From Verrucomicrobiia bacterium (GTDB lineage: Bacteria; Verrucomicrobiota; Verrucomicrobiia; Verrucomicrobiales; DEV007), in the NCBI GenBank assembly GCA_020440025.1, contig JAGROX010000211.1, positions 1 to 37,699 of the forward strand: a stretch of DNA of 37,699 nucleotides, written 5' to 3'. Shown piece by piece: positions 1-7,836 of this stretch. Position numbers and translations under genes: made by a program. The notes beneath the pieces are model-generated. The model was not told where the DNA came from, searched no databases, and saw nothing but the letters and a program-made list of their open reading frames with translations. Positions within the stretch are counted from its first letter, which is position 1. Every line of letters starts with the position of its first letter.

Positions 1-155
1 GTGATCGTTTGCGGATGCCCGCCGAGACAGCCGATCCAGTCATTGAGATCGTCCATCGCGATGAAGAGCACGTTGGGGCGGGGATCGGCAAACGCCGGTG
101 ATGGCGAGAGCGCGATGAGCCCAGTCAGAGTAAGAATGATGGGGAAGGTTTTCAT
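1..155 (-). CDS. Secreted sulfatase, N-terminal fragment (cut by window edge)
   Basis: Reading leftwards from the ATG at 155, about 51 codons are visible before the window ends. They encode a Sec-type signal peptide ([20 protein letters not shown], then AFA as the likely cleavage site) followed by the first strand of an alkaline-phosphatase-like sulfatase: [16 protein letters not shown], with the paired Asp that normally helps bind the metal. The catalytic Cys/Ser motif lies outside the window, so the substrate cannot be judged. The start codon overlaps the stop of the upstream reductase gene by 4 bases (ATGA), which suggests translational coupling and a shared transcript. It is one of three sulfatases in this window. 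Confidence 0.85.
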   Translation of the reverse strand, partial: MKTFPIILTLTGLIALSPSPAFADPRPNVLFIAMDDLNDWIGCLGGHPQTI

Positions 156-1096
156 CGGGTTTCAATGAGATGACGAATCAGGTGGTAGAGCATTTCGAGT
201 CGACCGACTTCGGCCCCGGCGTTGAAACCGCGACGCAGTGGTTCGCCCCAGATGGCTTCGACCTCGACCTCGCGGCCTTCGAGGAAATCGATCAGGCTGG
301 AGGGCCGGTAGGCTCCCATCGCCTTGGTGTTTTCGATATTCTTATCAGCGAAGGAAGGCGAAATCTCGTGTCCGAGTTTCCTGGCCATGCCGATGATTTC
401 ATCCATGAGCGCGCGGGTCAGGTAGAGCAAATCGTCGTGGGCAAGGATGCGACCGACATCAATGCCGCCCGCCGCGATGGAGAGCCCGTTGAAAGGCACG
501 TTCCACACCAGTTTTCGCCATCGTGCCAGCCCGAGGTCGGGCATCACCGAACAGACGACACCGCAGCGCTTGAACTCCGTCTGGATTTCCCAGGTGCGCG
601 GCAGCGGCAGACCGGAAAACTCGCCCATCTCGATCTTGCCGTGGCCGATGTGGTGAATCACGCCGGGTTCCGTGCGGTTCAGACAGACAAAGCAAAGTCC
701 GCCGAGGATGTTCTCCGCACCAAAATGCTCGGCGAGGAATTCCTCGTTCCCGAGTCCGTTCTGAAGCGTCATCAGCATCGTACTGCCGTCTGCTTTCATG
801 AGCGGCGGAATGAGCGAGAGCAGCGCCTCGTTGGCGGTCGATTTCAACGCGATCAACACCAGGTCGACCGGGCCGATTGCCTCCGTCGTGGCGTGGGCGT
901 TGACTTTCTGAAGGTGAACATCGCCCTGCTTGCTGAGGATTTTCAGGCCGCGCTTGCGGACGTGTTCCAGATCGGACCGCATCAGGAAATGCACCTCGCG
1001 ACCAAACTGGGCGAGCTTTCCCCCATAGTAGCAGCCGACGGCACCGGAGCCGACGACGGCGATGCGGAAGTTCGGGAGGAGATGATGCGACTTCAT
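152..1096 (-). CDS. Ketopantoate reductase family protein (ApbA/PanE-like)
   Basis: This 314-residue protein has the size and layout of 2-dehydropantoate 2-reductase, which reduces ketopantoate to pantoate with NADPH. An N-terminal Rossmann motif GSGAVG is at residues 16-21. A central segment around residue 194 ([14 protein letters not shown]) carries the family's catalytic Lys and Asn. The C-terminal stretch [17 protein letters not shown] matches the conserved Glu-containing helix. It is the third gene of a minus-strand run. It follows the unknown gene after 21 bases and overlaps the sulfatase start by 4. PanE-family paralogues often act on other 2-ketoacids, so a true role in pantothenate synthesis is not certain. 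No other pantothenate gene is nearby. Confidence 0.85.
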   Translation of the reverse strand: MKSHHLLPNFRIAVVGSGAVGCYYGGKLAQFGREVHFLMRSDLEHVRKRGLKILSKQGDVHLQKVNAHATTEAIGPVDLVLIALKSTANEALLSLIPPLMKADGSTMLMTLQNGLGNEEFLAEHFGAENILGGLCFVCLNRTEPGVIHHIGHGKIEMGEFSGLPLPRTWEIQTEFKRCGVVCSVMPDLGLARWRKLVWNVPFNGLSIAAGGIDVGRILAHDDLLYLTRALMDEIIGMARKLGHEISPSFADKNIENTKAMGAYRPSSLIDFLEGREVEVEAIWGEPLRRGFNAGAEVGRLEMLYHLIRHLIETR

Positions 1097-1117
1097 GATT
1101 GGGAAAACGCGAGAAAG

Positions 1118-2596
1118 TCAGGGCAGCCAGGAGGGCTTGGTCCGTTTCCACCAACCTTTTAGCTTCTCAAACGGACCCGGAGGCTTCTTGTCGGTGATCT
1201 GAAGGTTGGTCTCATCGAGATAGAGTTGCTTTCCCACGAGCCGTTCATATTCTCTCAAAATCTCGCCCGGCGTGGTGTCCGTCAAGACCATGGGGAACAG
1301 GGAATCAGACAGGTTCTCGTTGTAGGAAGACATCGACAACCCGAATTCGACGGGCTCGGTCGCCGCGCGAAGCAGGGAGTTCTGGTAGCGAATCTCGGTT
1401 CTGGGAATGGGGGTCTCGAAAAGGTTGGCGACTTCCGGGAGACGGGGGATTTTGGGAAGATCGATCACGATTCGTCCGAGTTTGGGAAATCTCCGGATCT
1501 GGGCTTGGGTGAGATCGGCTTCCTTGCCGTGGAGTTCCACGGAAGTGATGCCGCCATTTCCAGAGAGCATGCGGCCGGTGGTTTCCGGGGTGGTGACGAA
1601 TTCCATCAGGTAGTGGTTTTGCGGTGGCCAGACCTGAAAGATCAACGAGCGACGTTCGGTTTTTCCCGTTGTCGATGGCAGTAGATCAAACGTGGCTCGC
1701 TGTTGAGTGCCGGTGCCACCCCAACTGGATGAACCGTGCCCGTTAGGCAGGATTTCCAGCAGATTCGCCACTCCCTTGTCGTCGAACTTGGCGGAAGCGC
1801 CTTTCTCAATGGTTAGCGGACGAATCTCGGGTTCGCCAAAAGCGAACTGGACCCCCAGCTTCAGGGACGTCTGATGCCAGATATCGAGATCGATCCAATA
1901 CATCCCATGTTTGTCATCGGACGAGTGGGAACTCGTGGAGCTGACCCTTTGGAGCGTCCGGGCATCGAAGGCCTCCGGCCAATGCCACCGGAGAGGAGCT
2001 TCGCCCACTCTTTCCAATCGCAGGAAAAGTCGGGGGCTCTCGTAGGGAACCGGTTGTTCCTTTTGCCAATCCGCTTTGGGCAAGGGGGCGCCTGTGAGGG
2101 GATCGATCCACTCGGGAATCTTCTTCGGGTAACGTTGATCGCCCCACTCGACATCAGACGGCAGCATCAGGGCCATTGCGGTGAGGGTGATCTGATTTCC
2201 ATCGGGCAGGGTGACGCGGTGCCCGGCATCGGAGACAAAGATCTCGTAGAAGGTGTCGCGCGAGTTGTTCTCGGGGGTGTCGTGAAGAACTTCCAGTTCT
2301 CCGGGGGAATCGGTGGAAGAAGAACTGCCCGAAGCCGAAGCGGTGAGCTTGGTCGTCATCTTCACCGAGGGCAGGGGAGAGGTGAGCAAGGTCGCAACCG
2401 GTGAGGAGAGTGCCGGATCGAAAGTCTGATTGAAAGGCGACCGGGCCCAGGGGCGTTCGGCTGTGGGTGAACTCTTGAGATGAGGCGGAGACGAGGCCGC
2501 CACTATCAGCCCCAGAAGACCGATCGCGACGAGAAGGAACAATCCCATCATCATCCAGAAAGCGCGGCGATGGGAAGTAGGGGTTTCGTCTGACAT
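1118..2596 (-). CDS. Hypothetical membrane-anchored protein
   Basis: I do not recognise this 492-residue protein. A short basic N-terminus (MSDETPTSHRR) precedes one hydrophobic segment at about residues 14-34, then a Ser/Pro-rich linker, so most of the chain is probably periplasmic. Middle regions contain beta-rich text (RLFLRLERVGEAPLRWHW, GMYWIDLDIW). Near the C-terminus, TPGEILREYERLVGKQLYL vaguely resembles the N-terminal small domains of secretins, a weak impression only. The ATG at 2596 has no Shine-Dalgarno. An in-frame TTG at 2632 is preceded by GGAG at suitable spacing and would add 12 residues, so the start is undecided. It sits between a GspG-like gene and a PanE-like gene in the same orientation. 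Confidence 0.7.
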   Translation of the reverse strand: MSDETPTSHRRAFWMMMGLFLLVAIGLLGLIVAASSPPHLKSSPTAERPWARSPFNQTFDPALSSPVATLLTSPLPSVKMTTKLTASASGSSSSTDSPGELEVLHDTPENNSRDTFYEIFVSDAGHRVTLPDGNQITLTAMALMLPSDVEWGDQRYPKKIPEWIDPLTGAPLPKADWQKEQPVPYESPRLFLRLERVGEAPLRWHWPEAFDARTLQRVSSTSSHSSDDKHGMYWIDLDIWHQTSLKLGVQFAFGEPEIRPLTIEKGASAKFDDKGVANLLEILPNGHGSSSWGGTGTQQRATFDLLPSTTGKTERRSLIFQVWPPQNHYLMEFVTTPETTGRMLSGNGGITSVELHGKEADLTQAQIRRFPKLGRIVIDLPKIPRLPEVANLFETPIPRTEIRYQNSLLRAATEPVEFGLSMSSYNENLSDSLFPMVLTDTTPGEILREYERLVGKQLYLDETNLQITDKKPPGPFEKLKGWWKRTKPSWLP

Positions 2597-2651
2597 GGCG
2601 GATAGTGTGAGTGGTGAGTTCGCTACCTGCAAGTCAGGTCTCCGGCGGGCT

Positions 2652-3251
2652 TCACCAACTGGTCACGTTGTCTTCGGCCGTGGTGTCATCTCCGTCGGGA
2701 CCTGGGCTCCAGACGATGACGGTTTGTGGAATCGTGAGTGAAGCGCCTACCCAAGCAGGAGCGTCCACTTTCCCGTCGCCATCGGTGTCCATGATCACGC
2801 GGTAGTAATTGCCCCAGGGATCCCAGAGTTCGTTTCCTTCTTCTGGAGAAGATGTCAGGCCGTTCCGAAATCCTCCCTTGCCATCTGGGCGGGCGGGCTT
2901 GCCTGAGTAGAAAGCGATCCGGCGTGGACTGCCCATGGTCTTGCCCCATTCATTATCGGAAGCGATGAGGAAATCCATCAGCGCGCTATCGGTCAGGAAA
3001 ATTCTCTCTTTGGGGCGTTCAGAATCGTGAGGGGGAAACTTCCGGTATTCGGTGAAATAGGCGTAAACCGCATTCTTCAACTGGAGGGCGTCATTTTTCG
3101 CCACCACCTTTTCGATCTTGATCCTGGGAGGGCCTATCGGAAATGGCAACGATAGGGCGATGAGAATCAGCAATCCCAGTAGCACCGCGATCACTGGTCC
3201 TCGGCATCCCTTCTTTTCCCGCGAACGCGGATTTTCGACGCTTGCTTCCAT
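2652..3251 (-). CDS. GspG-like (pseudopilin C-terminal domain) membrane-anchored protein
   Basis: The protein has 199 residues. One N-terminal hydrophobic segment (about residues 20-40) is followed by a long helix (NDALQLKNAVYAYFTEYRKFPP) and a C-terminal fold with WDPWGNYYRV and SPGPDGDD...NVTSW. These are the hallmarks of type II secretion major-pseudopilin globular domains, where the late acidic loop binds calcium. A canonical prepilin leader is missing: the sequence before the hydrophobic stretch is KKGCRGPVIA, without Phe at +1 or Glu at +5. It may therefore be a fixed membrane protein rather than an assembled pilin. It is the first gene of the minus-strand run and is divergent from the acyltransferase gene, with only 29 bases between the two start codons. 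Confidence 0.7.
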   Translation of the reverse strand: MEASVENPRSREKKGCRGPVIAVLLGLLILIALSLPFPIGPPRIKIEKVVAKNDALQLKNAVYAYFTEYRKFPPHDSERPKERIFLTDSALMDFLIASDNEWGKTMGSPRRIAFYSGKPARPDGKGGFRNGLTSSPEEGNELWDPWGNYYRVIMDTDGDGKVDAPAWVGASLTIPQTVIVWSPGPDGDDTTAEDNVTSW

Positions 3252-3280
3252 GAGGCAAATCTTCTGATGATTTCGGCTTT

Positions 3281-4447
3281 ATGACCACCAAGAAAAACGT
3301 CAAACCACCCGACGCCGGTCGCCTGCATTCGCTCGATGCCTATCGCGGGCTGGTGATGTTTTTCCTCGCCGCCAACGGCTTTGGCATCGCGGCGGCAGCC
3401 AAGGGAATGGGCGATGCGGCTCCGGGCTGGCTGCAGACGCTGGCTTTTCACAACTCGCATCCGGAGTGGATCAGTCAGTTCCATGTCATCGGCGTGTCTC
3501 TGTGGGACATGATCCAACCGTCCTTCATGTTCATCGTCGGGGTATCGATGCCCTGGTCCTATGCGAAGCGTGCGTCGCTGGGGCATTCTCTGGCGAAACG
3601 GGCCGGTCACGCCTGGGGGCGGGCACTGATTCTGGTGTTGTTGGGCGTCTTTCTCACCTCGCAACGGCGCCCCGAAACCATCTGGATGTTTACCAACGTC
3701 CTCTGCCAGATCGGACTCGGTTACGGCTTTCTCTTTTTCCTCGTCGGGAAAAGCTTTCGGGTGCAGGCCATCGTTGCGGTGGTGGTGCTGATCGGCACCT
3801 GGCTGGCGATGGTAATGTTTCCCTCACCTGAAGGAACCGCGGGATTCGCGGTTCACTTTCAGCAGGGCAGCAATGCGATCGAGACTTTTGATCGCTGGTT
3901 CCTCAACCTGTTCCCCCGGGAAAAGCCGTTCGAGTCGAACCCCGGCGGCTACGGCACGCTGAACTTCGTCCCGGCGTTTGTCACCATGCTCTTCGGGGTG
4001 ATGTGCGGTCAGTTGTTGCGCGAGAAATCCATCAGCGACCGCGACAAAATGCGGTGGCTGCTCGGAGCAGGTGCCGTCTGTCTGGTGCTCGGAGCGGTTG
4101 CAGGCCTCACGATCTGTCCGGTGGTGAAACGCCTGTGGACGCCTTCCTGGGTGCTGCTCAGCGGAGGCTATTGCATCTGGTTGCTCGCCCTGCTCTACGG
4201 AGTAGTCGATTTGGCCGGTTGGCGGCGCTGGACCTTTCCCTTTCTCGTGGTGGGGATGAATCCGATTACGGCTTACGTCATGAGTATGACCATGAGGGGC
4301 TGGGTGCGGGACAATCTGAAAACCCATTTGCCCGGGGCGTGGTTCACGGGATCGGGAAGTCCGGTCGTTGAGGCCTGTCTGGTGATGCTGGTGTTCTGGC
4401 TCATCCTGTGGTGGATGTATCGGAATCGGGTGTTTGTGCGGATTTGA
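3281..4447 (+). CDS. HGSNAT-like membrane acyltransferase (DUF5009/COG4299 type)
   Basis: This 388-residue polytopic membrane protein begins with HSLDAYRGLVMFF (from residue 16), the typical first transmembrane motif of the family that includes heparan-alpha-glucosaminide N-acetyltransferase. WDMIQPSFMFIVGVSMPWSY follows in the second segment. Roughly ten hydrophobic segments are spaced along the chain, with a soluble loop around residues 190-225. The eukaryotic enzyme transfers acetyl groups across the lysosomal membrane to the free amine of terminal glucosamine in heparan sulfate. Bacterial relatives are mostly uncharacterised. The next gene is a sulfatase resembling N-sulfoglucosamine sulfohydrolase, the enzyme that acts immediately before HGSNAT in lysosomal heparan breakdown, so a functional pair is possible. 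No Shine-Dalgarno is visible before the ATG. Confidence 0.8.
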   Translation: MTTKKNVKPPDAGRLHSLDAYRGLVMFFLAANGFGIAAAAKGMGDAAPGWLQTLAFHNSHPEWISQFHVIGVSLWDMIQPSFMFIVGVSMPWSYAKRASLGHSLAKRAGHAWGRALILVLLGVFLTSQRRPETIWMFTNVLCQIGLGYGFLFFLVGKSFRVQAIVAVVVLIGTWLAMVMFPSPEGTAGFAVHFQQGSNAIETFDRWFLNLFPREKPFESNPGGYGTLNFVPAFVTMLFGVMCGQLLREKSISDRDKMRWLLGAGAVCLVLGAVAGLTICPVVKRLWTPSWVLLSGGYCIWLLALLYGVVDLAGWRRWTFPFLVVGMNPITAYVMSMTMRGWVRDNLKTHLPGAWFTGSGSPVVEACLVMLVFWLILWWMYRNRVFVRI

Positions 4448-4450
4448 AAC

Positions 4451-4477
4451 CGCTGATTTTCGCTGATGACCGCTGAT
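4451..4477 (+). repeat. Three perfect CGCTGAT heptamers at 10-bp period
   Basis: CGCTGAT occurs at 4451, 4461 and 4471 with 3-base spacers (ttt, gac), a perfect 10-bp period close to one helical turn. It fills the gap between the acyltransferase stop and the sulfatase start. The in-frame ATG at 4466 lies inside it and is probably not the sulfatase start. Short A/T- and GCTGAT-type tandem arrays of this kind recur in intergenic spaces of many bacterial genomes; whether this one is part of such a dispersed family cannot be told from one window. Confidence 0.75.
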
Positions 4478-4492
4478 CTTTTTTCGGGAAAA

Positions 4493-5932
4493 ATGAATGA
4501 CATGACTGATCTCGGGAGCGGCAGGCTCTGTCTGCCCGCCATCGTAGTCGCATTGTTGGTGGCGATGACATCAAGCTGGGCTGCGGAGAAAAAGAACATC
4601 GTGTTCATGATTTCCGACAACCAGTGCTGGTTCGATATGGGATGCTACGGACATCAGCTGGTAAAGACACCGAACCTCGATGCGTTGGCGGCGGGCGGCG
4701 TGCGATTCGATCAGGCCTTCGCGACCACGGCATCGTGCGGCCCGAGCCGGGCGGTCATGTACACCGGGTTGCTGACGCATCGGAACGGGCAATACGCGCA
4801 TCCTCATCGCGAGCACAATCAACAACTGCGGGAAGACGTCGTCACCGTTTTTTCCATGCTCAAAGACAACGGCTATCGCACGGCCCTGATCGGCAAGGAT
4901 CACATCAAGCCGATGGAGAAGTACCCCATTGATTTCAAGCCGCGAACCAGCTCCCGAGACGTGACGGCAATGGGGACGCTGGCTGCCGAGTTTCTTGAGA
5001 CCACTCCAGAGGCCGATCCCTTTTTCCTGGTGATGTCGTTTCACGATCCGCATCCGACATCGATCGACGGATCGGGGTGGGGAATCAAAGGGCCGACGCC
5101 CGGTTATACCCCGGTCACCTACGACGTCGCCGAGGTGCCCGTTCCCGGCTTTCTGCCCGACACGCCGGAAGTGAGGGAAAGCCTCGCGGGCTATTTCCAG
5201 CAGATCACTCAGATGGATCACGGAGTCGGACTCGTGATGGCAGCCCTGGAAAAATCGGGACGCAAGGACGACACTCTCGTCGTTTTCATCAGCGATCACG
5301 GCACCTCCGAACCCGGCGCCATGGGAACGCACTACGAACCGGGAGTTCGCGTGCCCTTCCTGGTGTGGCGATCCGGATTGAAGCAACCCGGATCTGTCAA
5401 TCGTGCGCTGGTGGCCTTTACCGACCTGACGCCGACCTTCCTCGACTGGACGGACACCAAATTCGACGCCTATCCGCTGCATGGGCGCAGCCTGTTGCCG
5501 GTGTTGGATGAGCCTGAGGCGGAAGGTTGGGACAGCGTGCTGCTGAGTCACATCGGTCACGACGTGTTCGCCCATTATCCCATGCGGACCCTGCGGGAGC
5601 GGCGGTGGAAACTGATCTGGAATCTGCTCCCGGGGCAGGAATACCCGCTGCCCATCGACACCTTCGAGCGTCGATTGTGGTCAGGCATTCGCGCCCGGGG
5701 CGAGACCATGATCGGGCCGCGCACCGTGGATCAGTTTCTGCATCGGCCCCGCCTGGAACTCTACGATCTGGAGACCGATCCCTGGGAGACGAAAAACCTC
5801 GCCTACGATTCCGCGCATCGCGGGCGTGCTGAAACCATGGCGAAAGAGTTGGTCGATCGGCTCACGGCCCAGGACGATCCCTGGCTGCGGAAATATCATC
5901 CCCTGCGGGAAAGTCAGGCTGACGAAAAGTAA
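4493..5932 (+). CDS. Secreted sulfatase, N-sulfoglucosamine sulfohydrolase (SGSH)-like
   Basis: This 479-residue type I sulfatase has a signal peptide (hydrophobic run LCLPAIVVALLVAMTSSWAA). The metal-site strand follows (KKNIVFMISDNQCWFDMGCYG), then the active-site motif SCGPSRAVMYTG with Cys at residue 82. That Cys must be oxidised to formylglycine for activity. LKDNGYRTALIGKDHIKP and the DHGTSEPGAMGTHYEPGVRVPF stretch complete the family core. The text around the active site and KDH motif is closest, to my eye, to lysosomal heparan N-sulfatase. I chose the ATG at 4493, preceded by CGGGA, because the upstream ATG at 4466 is within a tandem repeat; 4502 is also possible. It lies 45 bases after the HGSNAT-like gene and is followed by a terminator. 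Confidence 0.9.
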   Translation: MNDMTDLGSGRLCLPAIVVALLVAMTSSWAAEKKNIVFMISDNQCWFDMGCYGHQLVKTPNLDALAAGGVRFDQAFATTASCGPSRAVMYTGLLTHRNGQYAHPHREHNQQLREDVVTVFSMLKDNGYRTALIGKDHIKPMEKYPIDFKPRTSSRDVTAMGTLAAEFLETTPEADPFFLVMSFHDPHPTSIDGSGWGIKGPTPGYTPVTYDVAEVPVPGFLPDTPEVRESLAGYFQQITQMDHGVGLVMAALEKSGRKDDTLVVFISDHGTSEPGAMGTHYEPGVRVPFLVWRSGLKQPGSVNRALVAFTDLTPTFLDWTDTKFDAYPLHGRSLLPVLDEPEAEGWDSVLLSHIGHDVFAHYPMRTLRERRWKLIWNLLPGQEYPLPIDTFERRLWSGIRARGETMIGPRTVDQFLHRPRLELYDLETDPWETKNLAYDSAHRGRAETMAKELVDRLTAQDDPWLRKYHPLRESQADEK

Positions 5933-5971
5933 ACAGGGTTAGGTCCGCGAGGGTACCCTGTTGAGTTTTTT
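5932..5971 (+). terminator. Rho-independent terminator built on a recurring repeat
   Basis: AACAGGGT (5932-5939) and ACCCTGTT (5955-5962) form a perfect 8-bp stem with a 15-base loop, followed by GAG and six T residues (5966-5971). The left arm starts at the stop codon of the sulfatase. The first 19 bases (AACAGGGT-TAG-GTCCGCGA) are nearly identical to a sequence on the opposite strand at 15992-16010, so the terminator appears to be made from a dispersed repeat. Confidence 0.75.
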
Positions 5972-6021
5972 GAAATCTTTTTGAGCGTCGACCGGGTTGG
6001 CGCTGTCATAATCTGGAAGCC

Positions 6022-6951
6022 ATGTCGTTCCGTCCGTCTCTCAGCGCCCGATTGAATGAAAGTGGAGGTTACCTCACTCTCGATGGTGGCTTGGCAAGTG
6101 AGTTGAGCCGAGCGGGTTGCGATCTGAATCATCCTTTGTGGTCGGCGAAAGTGATGTTGGAAAAGCCTCAGGCCATCGCTTTGGCGACACGAGCCTTTGC
6201 CGAAGCGGGGGCGGATTTGCTGGCGACGGCGACCTACCAGGCGACTTTTCCCGGGCTGGGACGGATCGGGCTGGGTTGGCAGCAGTCGATCGACTTTTTC
6301 CAGAAAGCCGTCGCCGTGACCCGCGAAGTTGCCGATGCATGCGAGAACCATCCGCTGGTGGCGGCAAGTGTCGGGCCCTTCGGCGCCTTTCTCGCCGATG
6401 GCTCCGAGTATTGCGGGAACTACGGCCTGACGGAGCCGGAACTGGCAGATTTTCATCGTGAACGATTGGCGGTGCTCGCGGACACGAGCGCGGACCTGAT
6501 CGCTTTTGAGACGTTTCCTTCGAACACCGAAATCCGGGCGGTGGCTGACCTGTTGGAGGCCGAGTTCCCGACTTTGGAGGCTTGGGTCAGTTTCAGTTGC
6601 GGCAATGGTCGTGAGTTGTGGGATGGCACGCCGGTCTCTGAGATCGCGACTTATTTGAATGATCACCCGCAGATTGCGGCGATCGGCGTGAATTGTGTTG
6701 ATCCCGGTCACACCGTCGAGTTGATCCATCGGATTCGGGAGGCGGCTCCCGACAAGGCGGTGATCGTGTATCCGAATGCGGGCCGCGGCTGGGATGCCGA
6801 ATTGAGCGCGTGGCGTGGCACTGACACCCCTGAGGAGTTCGCCCGGCGCGCCTGGGAATGGCGCGAGGCGGGAGCTTCCATCGTCGGTGGATGCTGCGAG
6901 ACGACGCCTGATCACATCCGGGCGCTTGCGGAGTCGGCGATTCTCCGTTGA
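6022..6951 (+). CDS. mmuM: Homocysteine S-methyltransferase
   Basis: At 309 residues it matches MmuM, which moves a methyl group from S-methylmethionine (or S-adenosylmethionine) to homocysteine, giving methionine in the cytoplasm. The N-terminal YLTLDGGLASELSRAGCDL and the LWSAKVMLEKPQAI segment are typical. Three Cys zinc ligands are present: Cys225 (GVNCVDP) and Cys291-Cys292 (GGCCETTPDHI). Zinc activates the homocysteine thiol. GGAAG stands 3 bases before the ATG, a good ribosome-binding site. It begins downstream of the terminator at 5932-5971 and is followed after 10 bases by the SMUG1-like gene, probably on the same transcript although the functions are unrelated. Confidence 0.92.
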   Translation: MSFRPSLSARLNESGGYLTLDGGLASELSRAGCDLNHPLWSAKVMLEKPQAIALATRAFAEAGADLLATATYQATFPGLGRIGLGWQQSIDFFQKAVAVTREVADACENHPLVAASVGPFGAFLADGSEYCGNYGLTEPELADFHRERLAVLADTSADLIAFETFPSNTEIRAVADLLEAEFPTLEAWVSFSCGNGRELWDGTPVSEIATYLNDHPQIAAIGVNCVDPGHTVELIHRIREAAPDKAVIVYPNAGRGWDAELSAWRGTDTPEEFARRAWEWREAGASIVGGCCETTPDHIRALAESAILR

Positions 6952-6961
6952 TTGGTCTGCC

Positions 6962-7711
6962 ATGAGCAGCCCTACCTCTTCCCTTGCCGAGCAACTGATC
7001 GCAGCCACCGACCGGCTGTGCCGCGATCTGAAAGGGCTGACCTTTTCTGAACCGACCGCCTGCGTCTACAATCCGCTGGTTTATGCCAAGGCTCCCCACG
7101 AGATTTACCTGCGACGTTTCGGCAATTCGAAGAAACGCATCCTGATGCTGGGGATGAATCCCGGCCCCTTCGGCATGGCGCAAACTGGGGTGCCTTTTGG
7201 GGAAATCGCAGCGGTGCGGGATTGGATGGGAATCGAGGCATCGGTCGACAAACCGGATCCCGAACATCCCAAGCGACCGGTGGAGGGATTCGCCTGTCTG
7301 AAATCGGAAGTGAGCGGGCGGCGCCTGTGGGGACATTTCTCGGAGCGATTCGGGGCGCCGGAGGCCTTTTTTACCGATCATTTTGTGGTGAATTACTGTC
7401 CTCTGGTCTGGATGGAGGCGGGCGGGAAAAATCGGACGCCGGACAAGTTGCCGGCGGGCGAGATGATTCCGGTGACAGAGGCTTGCGATCGCTATCTCGG
7501 TCGGGTTCTCGAAGTACTGGAGCCGGAATTTGCGGTGGGCGTGGGCGCTTTTGCCGAACAGTGTCTCGGGCGGGTCATCGAATCGCTGGAGCTACCGACA
7601 CCGCCCAAGCTTGGTCGCATTCTGCATCCCAGTCCGGCCAGTCCTGCGGCGAATCGCGATTGGGCGGGCACGGCGACGAAGCAGCTGGAGGCATTGGGAG
7701 CCTGGGTTTGA
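6962..7711 (+). CDS. SMUG1-type single-strand-selective uracil-DNA glycosylase
   Basis: The protein has 249 residues. Residues 64-81 read GMNPGPFGMAQTGVPFGE, the active-site loop of family 3 (SMUG1) uracil-DNA glycosylases and as I recall it essentially identical to the animal enzyme. The Asn in GMNPG positions the water. NYCPLVWMEAGGKNRTPDKL matches the central family segment, and HPSPASPAANRDW (His222) is the DNA-intercalating, catalytic motif. Such enzymes remove uracil and oxidised pyrimidines from DNA to start base excision repair. SMUG1 is common in animals and patchy in bacteria. The in-frame region upstream (to 6815) overlaps mmuM and does not resemble the family, so the ATG at 6962 is preferred. 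Confidence 0.93.
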   Translation: MSSPTSSLAEQLIAATDRLCRDLKGLTFSEPTACVYNPLVYAKAPHEIYLRRFGNSKKRILMLGMNPGPFGMAQTGVPFGEIAAVRDWMGIEASVDKPDPEHPKRPVEGFACLKSEVSGRRLWGHFSERFGAPEAFFTDHFVVNYCPLVWMEAGGKNRTPDKLPAGEMIPVTEACDRYLGRVLEVLEPEFAVGVGAFAEQCLGRVIESLELPTPPKLGRILHPSPASPAANRDWAGTATKQLEALGAWV

Positions 7712-7763
7712 GGGGCAAAAAATGTCTGCCAAAGTAGGCTCCGCATCAGTTCCATCACGGATT

Positions 7764-7792
7764 TTGGCTGATTCGCGTCATTGCTTTACAAG
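7764..7792 (+). promoter_or_regulatory. Possible sigma-70-like promoter for the efflux operon
   Basis: TTGGCT (7764-7769) and TACAAG (7787-7792) are separated by 17 bases in the 125-base gap before the outer-membrane efflux gene. Each hexamer matches four of six consensus positions. The position fits, but such weak matches occur by chance. Confidence 0.3.
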
Positions 7793-7836
7793 CCCGGAAA
7801 TCCGAAGAGGATGGGTTGCCGACTTGGTCGGAAGAG

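Noticed and set aside
170..1162. 330-codon plus-strand frame over the reductase gene
   Set aside because: The minus strand encodes a full PanE-like protein with cofactor and catalytic motifs. The plus-strand translation has none.
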